Positions 15,175 to 22,266 of a DNA stretch of 24,963 bases are shown piece after piece. The translations under genes were made by a program, and so were the position numbers. The first letter of the stretch is position 1. The number at the start of each line of letters is the position of its first letter. Source of the stretch: JBEIVB01 sp040374085 (GTDB lineage Bacteria; Bacteroidota; Bacteroidia; UBA4408); NCBI GenBank assembly GCA_040374085.1, contig JBEIVB010000031.1, positions 1 to 24,963 on the forward strand. The letters are read 5' to 3'. The notes under the pieces are model-generated. The model made no database searches and was not told where the DNA came from. It saw nothing but the letters and a program-made list of their open reading frames with translations.

Positions 15175-16238
15175 CAGGAGAAAAGAGATAAAAAGTTTGC
15201 AGTGTTGGAACGAACGGAGTAATCGGATTCTATTTTGCTGCGGGTGTGCGCCGCCAGCTCCGCCAAACGAGAGGGATGCTCTAGGAGTTCCGTGAGCGCC
15301 GCTTTCCAGTCGTCGGAGGTGGCGCAAAGGTAGCCATTCACGCCGTGGGTTACGATGCGGGTGTTAACCCCCACCGGAGATACCAGGGCCGGCACGCCCA
15401 ACGCCATGTATTGGAGGGCTTTGAACCCGCATTTGCCATTGGCCCATTTGTCGGTGGGCAAGGGCATGATGCCCACGCTGAAAGACAACAAGTCGTCGAT
15501 CTCGGTGGCTTTACTCCACTTCACAAACCGAAAACTTTTCAAGGGCAACTCGGGCGATTGGTCGCTGATGACCCGGAACTCAAAGGTGTAGTGTGATTCC
15601 AAATCCTTTAAAACAGGCACCATGTCGTGCAAATACCGGTTGGTGGAGTGGGAGCCTGTCCAGCCGATCACCACTGGTCCGGAACCCTCTGTGTGCACGC
15701 GGTTGTGCAGGTTTTCGGTATCGATGGTGGTAGGGTTATAAACTACATTTGAGTTGTAGCGGGCGGCGTATTGACAGAGGTACTCGTTGCCGCAGGAAAC
15801 TTTGTATGCCATGCGGCAGATGCGCGCGGTATTGGAATACCATTTTAAAAAGGAAAAGAAGCGGTTGGATTCGGATGCGTTGGGAATCCAGATGGCATCG
15901 TCGAAGTCGTAGATGATCTTTTTTTTGAGGATCTTAGACAACCACCATTCAAAGATGGGTGGACCTATGGGTGCGGCTTCTCGGTGAATGAAGACCATGT
16001 CGCAGCCTGCGGCACGTATCATCAGGCGCATGCGCTTTCCAAAGCCCGAGGCGATGCGCAGGGCCTTGGCCATCCAACGTCCGGGCTGATAGAGCACGGC
16101 CCAAGCTTGATGCGAAAGAAAGGGATGTGCCTCCACGGTGATGCCGTGTTGGCTGAGTGCCTCAAAATACTGTTCGAACCGGAAACGCTGACTGGCAGCT
16201 TCGCCCAAAGGGTAGGGGCAGAGCAACAAAACCCGCAT
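15174..16238 (-). CDS. GT4-like glycosyltransferase (GT-B fold)
   Basis: Predicted cytoplasmic or membrane-associated sugar transferase of 354 aa. The N-terminal Rossmann half begins MRVLLLCPYPLGEAASQRFR and contains DFDDAIW (111-117). The C-terminal half has IGWTGSHST (191-199) and the nucleotide-sugar region KCGFKALQYMALGVP (269-283), followed by SPVGVN. The usual GT4 E-x7-E pair is replaced by Lys269 and Gln275 surroundings, as in other members with KC-x-FK-x-LQYMA. Acceptor and donor cannot be told; surface polysaccharide or glycolipid is the usual setting. It lies 7 bases after the transketolase stop, and its TGA overlaps the gcvT ATG. Confidence 0.88.
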   Translation of the reverse strand: MRVLLLCPYPLGEAASQRFRFEQYFEALSQHGITVEAHPFLSHQAWAVLYQPGRWMAKALRIASGFGKRMRLMIRAAGCDMVFIHREAAPIGPPIFEWWLSKILKKKIIYDFDDAIWIPNASESNRFFSFLKWYSNTARICRMAYKVSCGNEYLCQYAARYNSNVVYNPTTIDTENLHNRVHTEGSGPVVIGWTGSHSTNRYLHDMVPVLKDLESHYTFEFRVISDQSPELPLKSFRFVKWSKATEIDDLLSFSVGIMPLPTDKWANGKCGFKALQYMALGVPALVSPVGVNTRIVTHGVNGYLCATSDDWKAALTELLEHPSRLAELAAHTRSKIESDYSVRSNTANFLSLFS

Positions 16239-16245
16239 GATGTGG

Positions 16246-17202
16246 CTAGGCTTTTCTGGCTATGGCCTTGCGGGCCGCGGCTGCAATGGCCGGCGCAGTG
16301 AGCCCATATTTTTCCATGAGCTGCTCCGGGGTGCCGCTTTCTCCAAAGCTGTCGTTAACGCCCACATACTCCAAAGGACGAGGTAAGTTGCGCATGAGGG
16401 TCTGGGCAATGCTGTCGCCCAAGCCTCCGGCAATCTGATGCTCCTCGGCAGAAACGGCGCATCCGGTTTTGCGCACAGAGGCCAAGATGGCCTCCTCATC
16501 GAGGGGCTTAATGGTGTGTATGTTGATGACGTCTGCCTCTATGCCCTCGGCTGCCAATATGCCGGCTGCTTCAAGTGCTCTCCATGTTAAGTGTCCGGTT
16601 GCGAAGATGCTCACGTGGTTTCCGGAGCGCAAGTGGAGGGCTTTGCCGATGACAAAAGGGGCCGCGGCCTCAGTGAAGTTGGGCACCACCGGTCTTCCAA
16701 AGCGGAGGTACACAGGCCCGTCCCACTCGGCCAACGCCAGGGTAGCGGCCTTGGTTTGGTTGTAGTCGCAGGTGTTGACAACGGCCATGCCCGGAAGCAT
16801 TTTCATAAGACCAAGGTCTTCGAGAATTTGGTGGGTGGCACCGTCTTCACCAAGGGTTAGCCCGGCATGCGATGCACAGATTTTTACGTTCTTGCCCGAG
16901 TAGGCGATGCTCTGACGGATCTGGTCGTAGACCCTGCCGGTGCTGAAGTTGGCAAAGGTGCCGGTAAACGGAATGAAGCCTCCTGTGGCCAATCCTGCCG
17001 CCATGCCCATCATGTTGGCCTCGGCTATGCCGGTTTGAAAGAAGCGGTCGGGAAAGGCTTTGGCAAAAGCATCCATCTTAAGCGAACCCGTGAGGTCGGC
17101 ACACAAGGCCACCACCTTCGAATTGCGTTGTCCTAATTCGAGCAAGCCCGCGCCAAAGCCGCTGCGGGTGTCTTTTTGTTCGGTTGTGGTGGTGGCTCCC
17201 AT
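16246..17202 (-). CDS. Transketolase C-terminal subunit (split transketolase)
   Basis: Second half of a two-subunit transketolase, carrying the Pyr-type and C-terminal domains. With an N-terminal thiamine-PP subunit it moves two-carbon units in the pentose phosphate pathway. From the ATG at 17202 it has 318 aa. Seen: ALCADLTGS (32-40), FFQTGIAEANMMGMAAGLA with the catalytic Glu61, GLTLGEDGATHQ, VYLRFGRP, and the C-terminal-domain signatures EEHQIAGGLGDSIAQ and FGESGTPEQLMEKYGLT. An ATG 16 codons upstream (17250) gives an unlikely Phe-rich lead and lies upstream of the best -7 box, so it is not used. First gene of the four-gene minus-strand unit. The N-terminal half is absent from this window. 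Confidence 0.93.
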   Translation of the reverse strand: MGATTTTEQKDTRSGFGAGLLELGQRNSKVVALCADLTGSLKMDAFAKAFPDRFFQTGIAEANMMGMAAGLATGGFIPFTGTFANFSTGRVYDQIRQSIAYSGKNVKICASHAGLTLGEDGATHQILEDLGLMKMLPGMAVVNTCDYNQTKAATLALAEWDGPVYLRFGRPVVPNFTEAAAPFVIGKALHLRSGNHVSIFATGHLTWRALEAAGILAAEGIEADVINIHTIKPLDEEAILASVRKTGCAVSAEEHQIAGGLGDSIAQTLMRNLPRPLEYVGVNDSFGESGTPEQLMEKYGLTAPAIAAAARKAIARKA

Positions 17203-17219
17203 AAAGAAAAAATGCAGCG

Positions 17220-17251
17220 CAAACTTCCACAAAAAGCGGGCGGATTCCAAA
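17220..17251 (-). promoter_or_regulatory. Candidate promoter of the transketolase-gcvT unit
   Basis: Minus strand TTTG (17251-17248), 20 bases, then GAAGTTTG (17227-17220), one mismatch from TAnnTTTG. The ATG at 17202 follows after 17 bases. Good spacing, imperfect -7. Confidence 0.45.
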
Positions 17252-17294
17252 AGGAACCAACGCTTTTCACCCGTCCGAAAATCATGAGCACATG

Positions 17295-17327
17295 TTTGGT
17301 AGGGTCAGAAAAAAAACCGTAATTCGC
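17295..17327 (+). promoter_or_regulatory. Weak candidate promoter of rpsP
   Basis: TTTG (17295-17298), 21 bases, then TAATTCGC (17320-17327), a poor -7 match. CATGTTTG (17291-17298) is an alternative -7 with one mismatch. The ATG is at 17354. The sequence does not decide between them. Confidence 0.25.
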
Positions 17328-17353
17328 AGTCCAAATTTTTTTCATCCACCACA

Positions 17354-17899
17354 ATGCCAGCAAAAATCAGATTACAAAGGCACGGGAAAAAGGGCGCAGC
17401 CTTCTTTCACGTGGTAGTAGCGGATGGTCGAGCACCCCGCGACGGACGATTCATTGAGAAAATCGGAGTCTACAACCCCATCACCAACCCAGCCACCATC
17501 GACCTCAACTTCGAGCGTGCTTTGCATTGGGTTCAGTGTGGAGCACAGCCAACGGAAACCACCCGTGCGCTGCTCAGCTACAAAGGGGTTCTATACAAAG
17601 ACCACCTCCTGAGAGGCGTTAAGAAAGGCGCCCTCACCGAGGATCAGGTTGAAACCCGTTTCGCTAAGTGGCTTACCGATCAGGACGCCAAAATCCAAGG
17701 CAAGGTCAGTCGCCTCGCGGAAGGCGGAAAGGCAGCATACGAAAAGCGTATGGCCGAAGAGAAGAAGCGTAACCAAGCCGTTGTGCAGCGCATCGCCGAT
17801 AAGCAAGCTGCTGCCGCTGCTGCCGAGGCTCCAGTGGAAGCTCCAGTGGAAGCACCTGCCGAAGGCGAAGCCGCTCCGGAAGCCGCTTCAGAAGAATAA
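17354..17899 (+). CDS. rpsP: 30S ribosomal protein bS16 with long acidic tail
   Basis: Primary assembly protein of the small subunit. Residues 1-90 are the conserved core: MPAKIRLQRHGKKGAAFFHVV, given here only as its family start, then ADGRAPRDGRFIEKIGVYNP and the later LSYKGVLYKDHLLRG. The product is 181 aa, about twice the E. coli 82 aa. The second half is a charged helix (EEKKRNQAVVQRIADKQ) and then an Ala/Glu/Pro tail with the repeat APVEAPVEAP. Such tails occur in Bacteroidota bS16 and their function is unknown. A strong terminator follows at once, so it looks monocistronic. rimM, often the next gene in this phylum, is not there. Confidence 0.97.
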   Translation: MPAKIRLQRHGKKGAAFFHVVVADGRAPRDGRFIEKIGVYNPITNPATIDLNFERALHWVQCGAQPTETTRALLSYKGVLYKDHLLRGVKKGALTEDQVETRFAKWLTDQDAKIQGKVSRLAEGGKAAYEKRMAEEKKRNQAVVQRIADKQAAAAAAEAPVEAPVEAPAEGEAAPEAASEE

Positions 17900-17920
17900 A
17901 TCAACGAAGCCACTGTTCGA

Positions 17921-17955
17921 AAAGCCGTCCACAATCTGGACGGCTTTTTTTTTTT
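17921..17955 (+). terminator. Strong Rho-independent terminator of rpsP
   Basis: A perfect 10-bp stem, AAAGCCGTCC (17921-17930) with GGACGGCTTT (17938-17947), a 7-nt loop, and a run of 11 T from 17945 to 17955. It starts 21 bases after the stop. Confidence 0.93.
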
Positions 17956-18066
17956 GTTTCATTTGCTGTAACCCAAACCCCTTCAACCGCGTTCCAAAAA
18001 AAATCAGGGTGAGGAAAAACACCCACCCCTGTTTGTTGTTCTATCTTCACACAAAACCCTACCTCA

Positions 18067-18807
18067 ATGGCGCTCACTCCCGTTAATCTTGGTCAAGCCT
18101 TGGAAAGCCTCCGCGAGCAGTGGCCAACCCCCGAAGATCAGCTTCTGATGGAAGCCTGGACCGTGCTCGACCAAGCAATTGAAGAAGAGCAGGCTCTGAG
18201 GGCACGCATGATCATGCCGCATACATCTGCCCCACAAGAGGCCATGGCTCTTCCGAAAACCCTTGCCCACGACCTCTTCTCTGAAGATGCTATAAAAGCC
18301 CTATGTGGTAAATACCGTTTGCGTTTCTTACCGGCTCGCAGGTTTAAATCGGATATTCCGCACGAAGGCATACGCAAGGCTTTGGAGCTGGAGCGCACCT
18401 TTGGCTTGCGTTTCGAGCGCTTTCTGGTGGTGGCTCCGGAAACCATGTTTGAGTTGTGCGATCGTCTCGAAGACCCCATTCTTTTTGCCGATGCCGGTGG
18501 TGGACGCTACCTGCGCATTCATCAATGGGGCCACGACATGAGCTTTTGGCGGAGCATCCGATACATGCCCTTCCGCAACTTGTTCTCCTTTGTGCACTTC
18601 ACCTTCATCGTGTCGGCCCTCATAGCCTTGTTGGCGCCCAAGAGTCTGCTCGTGAATCAGCTCTTTATGGGCGACAACATTTGGAGCTACCGCGTGATGC
18701 TGTTCTCCTGCTGTGTTACCTGGATCAGCGTCATCACCGTTTACCTGGGCATGCTCCATCATAAAAATTTCAACGAAGCCGATTGGCGCAACCCTTACTT
18801 CAACTAA
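18067..18807 (+). CDS. Uncharacterised protein with two C-terminal transmembrane helices
   Basis: Not recognised. The 246-aa product has no signal peptide. Residues 1-165 look soluble: a helical start (NLGQALESLREQW to about 50), a mixed alpha/beta part (75-135, with KYRLRFLPARRF and FERFLVVAPETMFEL), then a Gly/aromatic stretch DPILFADAGGGRYLRIHQWG (136-155). Two hydrophobic helices follow at about 172-190 and 208-230, and a short polar tail ends YFN. Topology would leave both ends on the same side, probably cytoplasmic. Only four bases separate its stop from the glutathione peroxidase start, so the two are almost certainly one transcript. No catalytic motif or metal site is clear. Confidence 0.8.
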   Translation: MALTPVNLGQALESLREQWPTPEDQLLMEAWTVLDQAIEEEQALRARMIMPHTSAPQEAMALPKTLAHDLFSEDAIKALCGKYRLRFLPARRFKSDIPHEGIRKALELERTFGLRFERFLVVAPETMFELCDRLEDPILFADAGGGRYLRIHQWGHDMSFWRSIRYMPFRNLFSFVHFTFIVSALIALLAPKSLLVNQLFMGDNIWSYRVMLFSCCVTWISVITVYLGMLHHKNFNEADWRNPYFN

Positions 18808-18811
18808 CCTC

Positions 18812-19366
18812 ATGCGTAAGCTCCTCCTCTTTTCATCTGCGCTGGCCTTTTTGGTGTTCAGCGCGTTCACCATTTTACAAAACAAACGCATGACCCTGCA
18901 CGATTTTACGGTAACCGACATCAATGGACAATCCTACCCGCTGAGCCGCTTGAAAGGCAAAAAAGTGATGGTGGTGAACACCGCCTCCGAATGCGGCTAT
19001 ACCCCGCAATACAAGCAACTGGAGGAATTGTATAAAACCTACGCATCAAAAGGATTGGTTGTTGTAGGTTTTCCCTGCAACCAGTTTGGCGGCCAGGAGC
19101 CCGGAAGCAACGCCGAAATCAAAACCTTCTGCAGCAAAAACTATGGCGTAACCTTTCCGATGATGAGCAAGATCGATGTGAAAGGTTCACAGCAAAGTCT
19201 GCTTTATGCCTGGCTCACCCACAAGAGTCAGAATCAAGTCCTAGACAGCGAGGTAAAGTGGAACTTTCAGAAATACCTCATCGATGAGAACGGCAACCTC
19301 GTAAAAATGCTGCCATCCGGTGAGAGTCCCTTAGGCGAGAGCGTGCTCACTTGGCTCGGTCATTAA
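18812..19366 (+). CDS. Glutathione peroxidase family thiol peroxidase, membrane-anchored or exported
   Basis: Reduces hydroperoxides with thiols; bacterial Cys-type members usually use thioredoxin. The 185-aa product opens with a signal or anchor helix (2-22), so it probably acts in the periplasm. The peroxidatic Cys61 is in NTASECGYTPQY, encoded by TGC, so it is not selenocysteine. FPCNQFGGQEPGS follows with Cys89 as probable resolving Cys, and the tetrad residues Gln91 and the Trp of KWNFQKYLID are present. The open frame extends 33 codons upstream into the preceding gene, but the ATG at 18812 gives the signal sequence and clean family alignment. Followed by a terminator. Confidence 0.93.
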   Translation: MRKLLLFSSALAFLVFSAFTILQNKRMTLHDFTVTDINGQSYPLSRLKGKKVMVVNTASECGYTPQYKQLEELYKTYASKGLVVVGFPCNQFGGQEPGSNAEIKTFCSKNYGVTFPMMSKIDVKGSQQSLLYAWLTHKSQNQVLDSEVKWNFQKYLIDENGNLVKMLPSGESPLGESVLTWLGH

Positions 19367-19388
19367 CGGTTTAGCGTTTGCAAAACGG

Positions 19389-19416
19389 AAAGCTACCCCA
19401 AGGGGTGGCTTTTTTT
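19389..19416 (+). terminator. Rho-independent terminator after the peroxidase
   Basis: Stem AAAGCTACCCC/GGGGTGGCTTT (positions 19389-19399 and 19402-19412, one T-G pair; the innermost pair opens to make a loop) and a T-run to 19416. It ends the membrane-protein/peroxidase unit. Confidence 0.88.
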
Positions 19417-19480
19417 ATGTGCGCTTGGGTTGATTTTTTTTCTTTTATTTGATAACTGCATAACCATTCACTGCATCGTC

Positions 19481-22132
19481 ATGAAAATACTGGACATAAA
19501 AGCCATGAGGGGCCCCAACGTGTGGTCCATTCGTCGTCATAAACTAATCGTTGTAAGGCTCGATTTGGAGGAGATGGAGGAATTGCCCACCAACAAAATA
19601 CCGGGGTTTCCGGAGCGATTGGAGGCCATGTTCCCCAGCATGTTCAGCCACAGGTGCAGCGAAGACCATGCAGGCGGCTTTTTTAAGCGTGTGCACGAGG
19701 GAACCTGGATGGGCCACGTGATGGAGCACATTGCGTTGGAGATTCAAACCATGGCCGGCATGGACTGTGGCTTTGGCCGCACCCGGAGCACGGCCAACCA
19801 TGGCGTTTACCATGTGGTATTCTCCTACATGGAAGAGAAGGTGGGCATATTTGCCGCCAAATCGGCGTTTCGTGTGTGCGAGGCCCTCATCAAAGGCGAG
19901 TCGTATTCGTTGGATGAGGACATACAGGAGATGCGGGAGATCCGCGAGCGCGAGCGTCTGGGCCCATCTACCGGCTCCTTGGTGGAGGAAGCCGTGAACC
20001 GCGGCATTCCCTACATTCGGTTGAACCGCCACTCTTTGGTTCAGTTGGGATACGGTGTAAACCAGCGGCGCATACAGGCCACCGTAAGCTCCACTACCAG
20101 CAACATTGCGGTGGAAATTGCCTGCGACAAAGAGGAAACCAAAAACTTGCTCGAGCAGGCATCCATTCCCACACCCAAAGGGCGCATCATCTACGACGAA
20201 GAAGATCTGGAGGCGGCTGTGAAGAGCGTGGGATATCCTCTCGTGCTGAAGCCGGTAAACGGCAACCACGGCCGTGGCATCACCACCAACATCAAGACCT
20301 GGGAAGAAGCAGTAGAGGCCTTAGCCCTTGCCAAGCGCGTGAGCAGAGCCGTGATTTGCGAGCGGTTCATTACCGGATTTGATTTTCGCTTATTGGTCAT
20401 AAATTATAAATTGGTGGCCGCTGCAAGGCGCACTCCGGCTTGCGTTACCGGCAACGGAACCTCCACCATTCAGGAGCTGGTAGATGAAGTAAACAGCGAT
20501 CCACGCCGGGGTTACGGACACGAGAAGGTGCTTACCGCCATTAAGCTCGATGAGATGACCTTGAACATCCTGAAAGAGAAAGGGCTAACCTTGGAAAGCG
20601 TTTTGCCGAAGGATGAGACGTTGTACCTCAAAACCACCGCCAACCTTAGCACCGGCGGCACCGCCACCGATGTTACCGACTTGGTGCACCCCTACAACAT
20701 CTTCATGGCCGAGCGCATCGCCCGCATCATCGGGCTCGACATCTGCGGCATCGACATCATGGCGCCCGACCTTACCACACCATTGCATGAAAACGGCGGG
20801 GCTGTTTTGGAAGTAAACGCCGGTCCGGGTTTCCGCATGCACATTGCACCCACCGATGGATTGCCCCGTAACGTGGCCGAGCCGGTGATGGATATGCTCT
20901 ATCCGCCCGGCAGCACCGCGCGCATTCCTATCATTGCCATTACCGGTACCAACGGAAAAACCACCACCACCCGCCTCATGGCCCACATCGTGAAAACCAT
21001 GGGCCACAAAGTGGGCTTTACTACAACCGATGGCATATACATCCAAAACCGCATGTTGCAGCAAGGCGACTGCACCGGACCGCTCAGCGCCGAGTTTGTA
21101 TTGAAGGACCCAACCGTTGATTTTGCCGTGTTGGAAACCGCCCGGGGCGGCATTCTGCGTGCCGGATTGGGCTTTCACAAATGCGACATCGGCATAGTTA
21201 CCAACATTGCTGCCGACCATTTGGGTTTGCAAGACATCAACACCTTAGAGGATTTGGCAAGGGTGAAAAGTACCGTGGTGGAGAGCGTGATGCCGGGCGG
21301 TACCGCCATTTTAAATGCCGACGATCCTCTCGTTTTGGATATGGCCAAAGGCTTGAATTGCACCATTGCTTTGTTCAGCATGGATGAAACCAACCCTCAC
21401 CTCCTGGCCCATTGCCAGAGCGGGGGCCTGGCCTGCATCGCCGAAAACGGCTACATCACCATCTGCAAAGGCACCTGGCGCATTCGCGTAGATAAAATCG
21501 TGAACGTGCCCCTCACATACCGAGGTAAGGCCCTGTTTATGATTCAAAACATTTTGCCCACCGTATTGGCAGGGTTCATCCGCGGATTTAAAATTGAGGA
21601 CATGCGTTTGGCCTTGGAGACCTTTATTCCGAGCCCAACCCAAACACCGGGTCGTATGAACCTCTTCACCTTTAAAAACTTTGAGGTGATGATCGATTAT
21701 GCCCATAATCCCGCCGGTTTCGAGGCACTGAGCAAATTCTTGGAGCGCATAGATTCGCCTCATAAGGTCGGGGTGATCGCCGGTGTAGGCGACCGCCGCA
21801 ACGAAGACATCCTTAGCTTAGGCCGTCTTTCGGGTCGCATGTTCGATGAGGTCATCATCCGCCAGGATAAGAACCTAAGGGGACGCAGCGACCAGGAGAT
21901 CATAGACCTTATGGTGCAAGGCATTCAGGAAGTGGCTCCGGGCAAAAAATATACGGTGATTCCCAAAGAATCTCAGGCCATTGATTACGCCATACAGCAT
22001 GCGCAGAAAGGAAGTTTTATAACCATTTGCAGCGATGTGGTTCCCGATGCCTTGGATCAGATCATGCGGTACAAAGAGCAGGAGGATAAATTTGAACTTC
22101 GGCACAGCGACATTCCGAACCAGAGGAGCTGA
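19481..22132 (+). CDS. cphA: Cyanophycin synthetase
   Basis: Makes cyanophycin (multi-L-arginyl-poly-L-aspartate) by ATP-driven addition of Asp to the backbone and Arg to its side chains; cytoplasmic. From the ATG at 19481 it has 883 aa, close to the usual 870-900. Order: CphA N-terminal domain (MKILDIKAMRGPNVW at the start), ATP-grasp domain with KPVNGNHGRG (257-266), the linker EVNAGPGFRMHIAP, then a Mur-ligase-like domain with P-loop GTNGKTTTTR (489-498), GGILRAGLG, NADDPLV and DYAHNPAGFEAL. The 17-codon extension to ATG 19430 is Phe/Ile-rich and unlike the family. TTTATTTG (19444-19451), one mismatch from the -7 box, could be its promoter. No cyanophycinase or isoaspartyl dipeptidase gene is in the window. 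Confidence 0.95.
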   Translation: MKILDIKAMRGPNVWSIRRHKLIVVRLDLEEMEELPTNKIPGFPERLEAMFPSMFSHRCSEDHAGGFFKRVHEGTWMGHVMEHIALEIQTMAGMDCGFGRTRSTANHGVYHVVFSYMEEKVGIFAAKSAFRVCEALIKGESYSLDEDIQEMREIRERERLGPSTGSLVEEAVNRGIPYIRLNRHSLVQLGYGVNQRRIQATVSSTTSNIAVEIACDKEETKNLLEQASIPTPKGRIIYDEEDLEAAVKSVGYPLVLKPVNGNHGRGITTNIKTWEEAVEALALAKRVSRAVICERFITGFDFRLLVINYKLVAAARRTPACVTGNGTSTIQELVDEVNSDPRRGYGHEKVLTAIKLDEMTLNILKEKGLTLESVLPKDETLYLKTTANLSTGGTATDVTDLVHPYNIFMAERIARIIGLDICGIDIMAPDLTTPLHENGGAVLEVNAGPGFRMHIAPTDGLPRNVAEPVMDMLYPPGSTARIPIIAITGTNGKTTTTRLMAHIVKTMGHKVGFTTTDGIYIQNRMLQQGDCTGPLSAEFVLKDPTVDFAVLETARGGILRAGLGFHKCDIGIVTNIAADHLGLQDINTLEDLARVKSTVVESVMPGGTAILNADDPLVLDMAKGLNCTIALFSMDETNPHLLAHCQSGGLACIAENGYITICKGTWRIRVDKIVNVPLTYRGKALFMIQNILPTVLAGFIRGFKIEDMRLALETFIPSPTQTPGRMNLFTFKNFEVMIDYAHNPAGFEALSKFLERIDSPHKVGVIAGVGDRRNEDILSLGRLSGRMFDEVIIRQDKNLRGRSDQEIIDLMVQGIQEVAPGKKYTVIPKESQAIDYAIQHAQKGSFITICSDVVPDALDQIMRYKEQEDKFELRHSDIPNQRS

Positions 22133-22224
22133 TGTTCTTCTGTTCTTGCCTGCTGGGACAGACCCAAAGGCCGGGTGCTCAACCTTCATCCCATGAGCGG
22201 AGTGCAGGAAGAAACACGCTTGGT

Positions 22225-22261
22225 TTTGTGTCGGGTTTACGGCTACTGCGGCTTACCTTTG
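22225..22261 (+). promoter_or_regulatory. Promoter of the TPR-lipoprotein/carotenoid unit, almost touching the start codon
   Basis: TACCTTTG (22254-22261) is an exact -7 match. Only five bases (CACCC) separate it from the ATG at 22267. A TTTG lies at 22225-22228, 25 bases upstream, longer than ideal for a -33 box. Transcription should start at or beside the ATG. Confidence 0.62.
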
Positions 22262-22266
22262 CACCC

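Noticed and set aside
17203..17250. Longer start for the transketolase C half giving a Phe-rich N-terminus
   Set aside because: A signal-like lead makes no sense for a cytoplasmic enzyme, and the best promoter overlaps it.
17820..17890. Near-repeat DNA (ctccagtggaag copies) in rpsP as a possible mobile or phase-variable repeat
   Set aside because: Only two imperfect 12-base copies in frame; simply codes for the Ala-Pro-Val-Glu tail.
18005..18040. Hairpin CAGGG...CCCTG followed by TTTGTTGTT, considered as a second terminator
   Set aside because: The stem is short, the loop is long, an alternative GGGTG/CACCC pairing competes, and the strong rpsP terminator already lies 50 bases upstream.
18042..18049. 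TATCTTCA as a -7 box for the 246-aa membrane protein
   Set aside because: Two mismatches in the TTTG half and no -33 partner; too weak to list as a promoter.
19430..19480. Longer start for cphA
   Set aside because: The 17 extra residues are Phe/Ile/Cys-rich and precede the usual MKILDI start of the family.
19544..20269. Long minus-strand open frame (241 codons) inside cphA, and others such as 20585-21232
   Set aside because: The plus strand encodes continuous CphA domains here; these frames are compositional shadows.
22133..22266. Extension of the TPR lipoprotein to the ATG at 22132, overlapping the cphA stop
   Set aside because: The 45 extra residues would bury the lipoprotein signal and show no conserved pattern; the -7 box also lies within them.
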